Assembly (NCBI GenBank): GCA_002067585.1
Contig: MVQO01000138.1
Coordinates: 1-32,211 of the forward strand
Direction: 5' to 3'
DNA length: 32,211 nt
Source: Syntrophorhabdus sp. PtaB.Bin027
GTDB taxonomy: Bacteria > Desulfobacterota > Syntrophorhabdia > Syntrophorhabdales > Syntrophorhabdaceae
A program made the translations under genes and the position numbers. The notes below the pieces were generated by a model. The model saw only the letters and a list, made by a program, of their open reading frames with translations. It was not told the DNA's origin and did not search any database. Position 1 is the stretch's first letter. Every line of letters begins with the position of its first letter. Of this stretch, positions 27,938 to 32,211 are shown one piece after another.

Positions 27938-30900
27938 ATGTACAGAATAGGACTCGATATCGGCTCGGTAAGCGTAAATGTCATAGTCATGAATGAAGAG
28001 AACACGATTGTAAGCAGTCGTTACGTTCGCCACATGGGGAGGCCTTTTCAGGCGGGCAAAAAAGCCCTGGAAAAGATATCTGAAAAATTCGAGGTCGATT
28101 TTGTATCTACCACCGGAACCGGGGCCAGGGATTTTGCCGCGCTTATCGGTGCATCCTTTGTCAACGAGATTGTTGCCCTTGCCAAGGCATTTAATCACCT
28201 CTATCCCAACGTTCGTAGCGTGATAGACATCGGGGGAGAAGATTCAAAGCTTATTCTTTTCGAGCAGGATGGACAAAATGAAAGGATTCGCGTCAAGGAT
28301 TTTTCAATGAATGCTCTCTGTGCAGCGGGTACAGGATCGTTTCTAGATCAGCAGGCATCCCGCCTTCTATTTACCATCGAGGAGTTTTCGGAGGTTGCCC
28401 TAAAGTCTACAAACCCCCCGAGGATTGCCGGGAGATGTACGGTTTTTGCGAAATCCGACATGATCCATCTCCAGCAGATAGCAACGCCAGATTATGAAAT
28501 AGTGGCCGGGCTTTGCTACGCCCTGGCAAGAAACTTCAAGGGAAACATCGCCAAAGGAAGAGACATCGCTGCGCCGGTTGCCTTTGTGGGTGGCGTAGCG
28601 GCTAATGCTGCAATGCGCCGTGCCTTGATGGACGTCTTTTCTCTCAATGATACGCAATTTTTTGTACCCCAGCACTTTACCTCCATGGGTGCCGCAGGTG
28701 CCCTTTTTGCCGTTCTTGATGAACCGTCATTACGTAACCGCTACCTTGGTCTCGGGAGCCTCAATGACTGTCTCATGAATAAAAAAGTCCGGGCTGCCCA
28801 CGAGCCGCTGGTCATCTCTAATGAAAACCTGCGCGTCTCCTACGACATGAAACCTGTAGACGGAAAAACAGAGGTATATCTAGGTGTTGACGTGGGATCC
28901 ATCAGCACAAATCTCGTTGTAATCGACAAGGAGAAGAATGTTCTTGCAAAACGCTACCTTATGACGGAAGGACGCCCCCTCGAGGCTGTAAAGAAAGGGC
29001 TCGCCGAGATTGCAGACGAGGTAGGCAGACAGGTTGAAATCCTCGGCGCAGGTACAACCGGATCAGGCCGCTATCTGACTGCCGACTTCATCGGCGGCGA
29101 CATAGTGAGGAACGAGATCACTGCCCAGGCTGAGGCAGCCATCCATATTGATCCTGAAGTGGATACTGTGTTCGAGATCGGTGGACAGGACTCCAAATAC
29201 ATAAGCATTGACAATGGGGTTATAGTCGATTTTGAGATGAACAAGGCATGCGCAGCAGGCACAGGATCATTCCTTGAAGAACAGGCAGAACGTCTTGGAA
29301 TCTCAATTAAAGAGGAATTTGGAAACCTCGCCCTATCGGCCAAAAAGCCGGTGAAAATGGGAGAAAGGTGCACGGTCTTTATCGAATCGGACCTCGTTCA
29401 CCACCAACAGATGGGTGAAGGCACAGACGATATAGTTAGCGGTCTTTCGTATTCGATTGTTGCAAATTATTTAAACAAGGTAGTTGGTGACAGAAAAGTA
29501 GGAGATAAGATTTTCTTTCAGGGTGGCACTGCTTTCAATAAAGGAGTTATCGCTGCCTTCGAGAAGACAGTCGGCAAACCGATAACAGTGCCTTCCCACC
29601 ATGACGTTACAGGCGCTATCGGCGTGGCCCTGCTCGCCATGAAAGAAAAGAGCTGGGACCACAGTAACTTTAAGGGTTTTGATCTTAGCAAGCGGCCCTA
29701 TTCTATCGAAACATTCGAATGTAAAGGGTGCGAGAACCTCTGCGAAATCAGAAAAGTGACCGTCGAAAACGAAAGCCCTCTTTTCTATGGAAGCAGGTGC
29801 GAGAAGTATGACGTGGTAAGACGCAGTGAGAAACGAAACATGCCCGACCTTTTTAAAGTGCGGGACGAACTCCTCCACTCCACATATGACCGAACGATTG
29901 ACGGCGAACCTATCGGTGTCCCAAAGATCCTGAATATGTGGGAATTCATGCCATTCTGGAAGGCCTTTCTTACAGAACTCGGATTTTCCCCGGTTTTCTC
30001 TGACCCTACCAACAAGAAGACGATACGCGAAGGTGTCGAGAGCATTATCGTGGAAACATGTTTTCCCATCAAACTCACCCATGGCCACATACTCAATATC
30101 ATCAATAAGGGCATAAAACGGATATTTATCCCCAGCGTAATAAACCTGAGAGGGACTTCAAAAAATGCTCCTAATTCCTTCGCCTGTCCCTATGCGCAGT
30201 CCATCCCTTACAGTATAAGGGCATCTATCGATTTTGACGCCCACGGTGTTCAGATGGATACGCCAATTGTCTATTTTGGCAAAAACAAATCAGAAATACT
30301 CGACTGTCTTGTTTCCTACGGGAAAGAGATAAATCGTTCCAAAATAGAGGTGAAAAAGGCTTTAACCACTGCCTTCGAGGTTCAGGAAACATTCTACAGA
30401 AAAATAGCTCAAGCTGGAACAGATGCACTTTCGGCTTTAAATGACAATGACAAGGCAATGGTGATAATCGGCAGGCCATACAACAGCGCAGATCCCGGGG
30501 CAAATCTCAACATCCATAGAAAGCTTATGGCTCTGGGTGTTCAGCCGCTACCTATGGACATGATGCCTATCGTTGAAAATGCCGTCATTGATGGAGATCT
30601 GGAAAACATGTATTGGGGTTACGGCCAGAAGATACTGCGCACGGCAAGAAGCATAAAGGATTTGCCAAATGTATATGGCATATATTTAACCAGCTTCGGC
30701 TGCGGGCCGGATTCTTTTATAACTCACTTCTTTAAGAGGATCATCAGGGGCAAACCATTTCTCCAGTTGGAGATTGATGAACACAGCGCAGATGCCGGAA
30801 TCGTTACCAGGCTCGAGGCCTTCCTTGACAGCATAAAAAATGCAAAGCAAAACAGCACAATCTCAAAATCCAGACTACCGCACGTCGCCACAAAATCGCA

Positions 30901-32119
30901 TCGACGAATAATTTATATCCCGAATATGTCAGATCATACCATTGCCTTCAAGAGCGCCTTTCGAGCCTGTGGTCAAGAGGCTGAAGTCATGGATGAGCCT
31001 GACGATCAGTCAGTTTACTGGGGAAGGAAATATACGTCCGGAAAAGAATGTTACCCATGTATCCTGACTACAGGGGACATGGTCAAAAAGGTCAAGCAGT
31101 CCGACTTCGATCCTGAACGAAGCGCCTTCCTCATGCCATCAGGAAATGGTCCGTGCCGTTTCGGCCAATACCACAGATTTCACCGTATGATTCTCGATGA
31201 GATGGGATTCGAAAATGTACCCGTCTATGCACCCAACCAGGACGACAAGCTATACAAGGATTTCAATATTGTAGGAAACCGTTTTTCAAAGCTGGGCTGG
31301 CAGGCCATTGTAGCAACTGACATGCTTATCAAGATGCTCCATGAGATACGGCCCATGGAGATAATAAGAGGAGATGCTGAACGGGTGTACTACAAATCAA
31401 TCGAGTCAATCGCCTACTCAATTGAAAAGGGCAATAACGGGATTGTCAATGCACTTCATGATTCAATCAATCGTTTCCTCCAAATCAAAAGGAATGAAAT
31501 CCCAAGGCCGATCGTAGGGGTCGTGGGCGAAGTTTACGTCAGATGTAACAGGTTCAGTAATAACGATGTTATTAAAAAAGTGGAAGAACTCGGGGGACAA
31601 GCCTGGTTTGCCCCGTTAACAGAATGGATCTCCTATATCAACTTCAGCAACAAACGACGTAAAAGTGTAAGGAAGAGAAGCATAACTCATGTATTAAGGA
31701 CATCTCTTACCGAATACATTCAGGGCAAGGAAGAGCGAAGACTGGAAGAACCTTTTATGGGACTCATCCAGTATGGAGAAGAGCCTTCGGTGAACAGCGT
31801 AATTGACAAAGCAAGTCTCTATATCGATCCAAGCTTCGAAGGTGAGGCTATTCTGAGTGTGGGCAAGGCCATAGATTTTATTGACAAGGGTGTTTCAGGT
31901 ATTATCAATGTCATGCCTTTTACCTGCATGCCAGGAACCATAACGAGTGCCGTCTTGAGGCTCGTTCAAAAGAAATATAACGTTCCCATCATCAATGTCG
32001 CTTATGATGGTCAAGGTCTCACAAACATTGATACACGGCTGGAGGCGTTCATGTACCAGGTACGCGAGCATTTTGCGGATTCTGATAAGATGTCTGGCAG
32101 TATGAGCTTACAGCTATGA
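27938..32119 (+). CDS. Acyl-CoA dehydratase activase-like protein (duplicated BcrA/BadF ATPase + DUF2229 + HgdB-like)
   Basis: A 1393-residue cytoplasmic iron-sulfur protein. Two ASKHA ATPase domains in tandem (about 1-270 and 313-575) each show the activator signature: DIGS/DVGS, DIGGEDSK/EIGGQDSK, and CAAGTGSFL with a second Cys in RCTVF. The Cys pairs are 128/167 and 438/478, spaced like those that hold the [4Fe-4S] cluster between two HgdC subunits, so one chain could build its own pseudo-dimer site. A Cys-rich bridge (CKGCENLC, then Cys621) leads to a DUF2229 region and a C-terminal HgdB-like part (KECYPC, FTCMPG). Such proteins pump electrons with ATP into dehydratases or aryl-CoA reductases. 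ATG 27938 has GGAGG 7 bases upstream; TTG 27887 has none. It follows the TRAP permease by 40 bases, probably in one operon. Confidence 0.92.
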   Translation: MYRIGLDIGSVSVNVIVMNEENTIVSSRYVRHMGRPFQAGKKALEKISEKFEVDFVSTTGTGARDFAALIGASFVNEIVALAKAFNHLYPNVRSVIDIGGEDSKLILFEQDGQNERIRVKDFSMNALCAAGTGSFLDQQASRLLFTIEEFSEVALKSTNPPRIAGRCTVFAKSDMIHLQQIATPDYEIVAGLCYALARNFKGNIAKGRDIAAPVAFVGGVAANAAMRRALMDVFSLNDTQFFVPQHFTSMGAAGALFAVLDEPSLRNRYLGLGSLNDCLMNKKVRAAHEPLVISNENLRVSYDMKPVDGKTEVYLGVDVGSISTNLVVIDKEKNVLAKRYLMTEGRPLEAVKKGLAEIADEVGRQVEILGAGTTGSGRYLTADFIGGDIVRNEITAQAEAAIHIDPEVDTVFEIGGQDSKYISIDNGVIVDFEMNKACAAGTGSFLEEQAERLGISIKEEFGNLALSAKKPVKMGERCTVFIESDLVHHQQMGEGTDDIVSGLSYSIVANYLNKVVGDRKVGDKIFFQGGTAFNKGVIAAFEKTVGKPITVPSHHDVTGAIGVALLAMKEKSWDHSNFKGFDLSKRPYSIETFECKGCENLCEIRKVTVENESPLFYGSRCEKYDVVRRSEKRNMPDLFKVRDELLHSTYDRTIDGEPIGVPKILNMWEFMPFWKAFLTELGFSPVFSDPTNKKTIREGVESIIVETCFPIKLTHGHILNIINKGIKRIFIPSVINLRGTSKNAPNSFACPYAQSIPYSIRASIDFDAHGVQMDTPIVYFGKNKSEILDCLVSYGKEINRSKIEVKKALTTAFEVQETFYRKIAQAGTDALSALNDNDKAMVIIGRPYNSADPGANLNIHRKLMALGVQPLPMDMMPIVENAVIDGDLENMYWGYGQKILRTARSIKDLPNVYGIYLTSFGCGPDSFITHFFKRIIRGKPFLQLEIDEHSADAGIVTRLEAFLDSIKNAKQNSTISKSRLPHVATKSHRRIIYIPNMSDHTIAFKSAFRACGQEAEVMDEPDDQSVYWGRKYTSGKECYPCILTTGDMVKKVKQSDFDPERSAFLMPSGNGPCRFGQYHRFHRMILDEMGFENVPVYAPNQDDKLYKDFNIVGNRFSKLGWQAIVATDMLIKMLHEIRPMEIIRGDAERVYYKSIESIAYSIEKGNNGIVNALHDSINRFLQIKRNEIPRPIVGVVGEVYVRCNRFSNNDVIKKVEELGGQAWFAPLTEWISYINFSNKRRKSVRKRSITHVLRTSLTEYIQGKEERRLEEPFMGLIQYGEEPSVNSVIDKASLYIDPSFEGEAILSVGKAIDFIDKGVSGIINVMPFTCMPGTITSAVLRLVQKKYNVPIINVAYDGQGLTNIDTRLEAFMYQVREHFADSDKMSGSMSLQL

Positions 32120-32211
32120 GCTGATTAGTGAATCCTCGGCCATGGCTCAGGCGCAGGCTCCTGCCTTCTGTTTGGTACTGTCTCCGGCCTCTGGTCAGGC
32201 CGCGGGGGAGA
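32120..32211. other. Window end, GC-rich non-coding tail
   Basis: The last 92 bases hold no recognisable gene. A five-base inverted repeat (GGCCT, six-base loop, AGGCC near the end) could be the start of a terminator hairpin for the activase gene, but any T run would lie beyond the window. Confidence 0.3.

Noticed and set aside
29471..30088. 205-codon open frame on the minus strand inside the activase gene
   Set aside because: It lies wholly within a gene with strong family motifs on the other strand, shows no recognisable domain and has no ribosome site of note; it is a coding shadow.
32150..32211. Terminator after the activase gene
   Set aside because: Only a five-base GGCCT/AGGCC hairpin is visible and the window ends before any T run, so it cannot be called.

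Overview
The window reads as a block of chromosome from an anaerobic bacterium, most likely a syntrophic or fermentative deltaproteobacterium (Desulfobacterota; Syntrophorhabdus-like is my guess, not shown). Pointers are a giant oxygen-sensitive-type acyl-CoA dehydratase activase, two unrelated TRAP uptake systems, a DUF1847 protein, a PAS-LuxR regulator and a complete N-type F-ATPase operon. I see no rRNA, tRNA, CRISPR array, insertion sequence or phage gene. Coding density is high and almost every gene has a clear Shine-Dalgarno sequence.

Layout. 1-3572 (+): a TAXI-type TRAP system (fused permease, binding protein, DUF1850 protein). 3783-5412 (-): a cluster of DUF1847 protein, MaoC-type hydratase and a small membrane-anchored protein, closed by a rho-independent terminator. 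5764-8298 (-): a two-gene unit with an EF-G-like GTPase and D-aminoacyl-tRNA deacylase. 8608-10458 (+): a secreted protein with a seven-repeat beta-propeller and two cysteine-rich repeat domains, behind an extended -10 promoter. 10589-15031 (+): the conserved rpmH-rnpA-yidD-yidC-jag-mnmE block, often found near oriC, although dnaA and DnaA boxes are not seen here. 15317-21997 (+): the N-ATPase operon in its diagnostic order atpD-C-Q-R-B-E-F-A-G. 22113-23864 (+): a three-PAS, LuxR-type regulator. 23944-32119 (+): a TatT/DctP/DctQM TRAP system followed 40 bases later by the 1393-residue activase.

How the genes may work together. The N-ATPase is typically a second ATPase that pumps ions at the cost of ATP. 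TRAP systems are secondary transporters, often driven by sodium, so an ion-pumping ATPase beside a TRAP operon is coherent for an organism living on small energy margins. The activase powers ATP-dependent one-electron reduction of 2-hydroxyacyl-CoA dehydratases or benzoyl-CoA-reductase-like enzymes. Its place directly behind the second TRAP system suggests that system imports an organic acid or related compound feeding such a pathway; this is inference.

Most notable oddities: a one-base frameshift in the TRAP DctQM permease near 27415; a c subunit whose ion site keeps Glu-Ser...Tyr but has Met where sodium-type rings have Gln; an EF-G paralog with Asp in place of the catalytic His; a DctP protein with Phe where the substrate-clamping Arg normally sits; the propeller/Cys-rich secreted protein; and two palindromic sites, one upstream of rpmH and one upstream of the PAS-LuxR gene. 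I do not find a clear candidate for a wholly new defence or mobile system.
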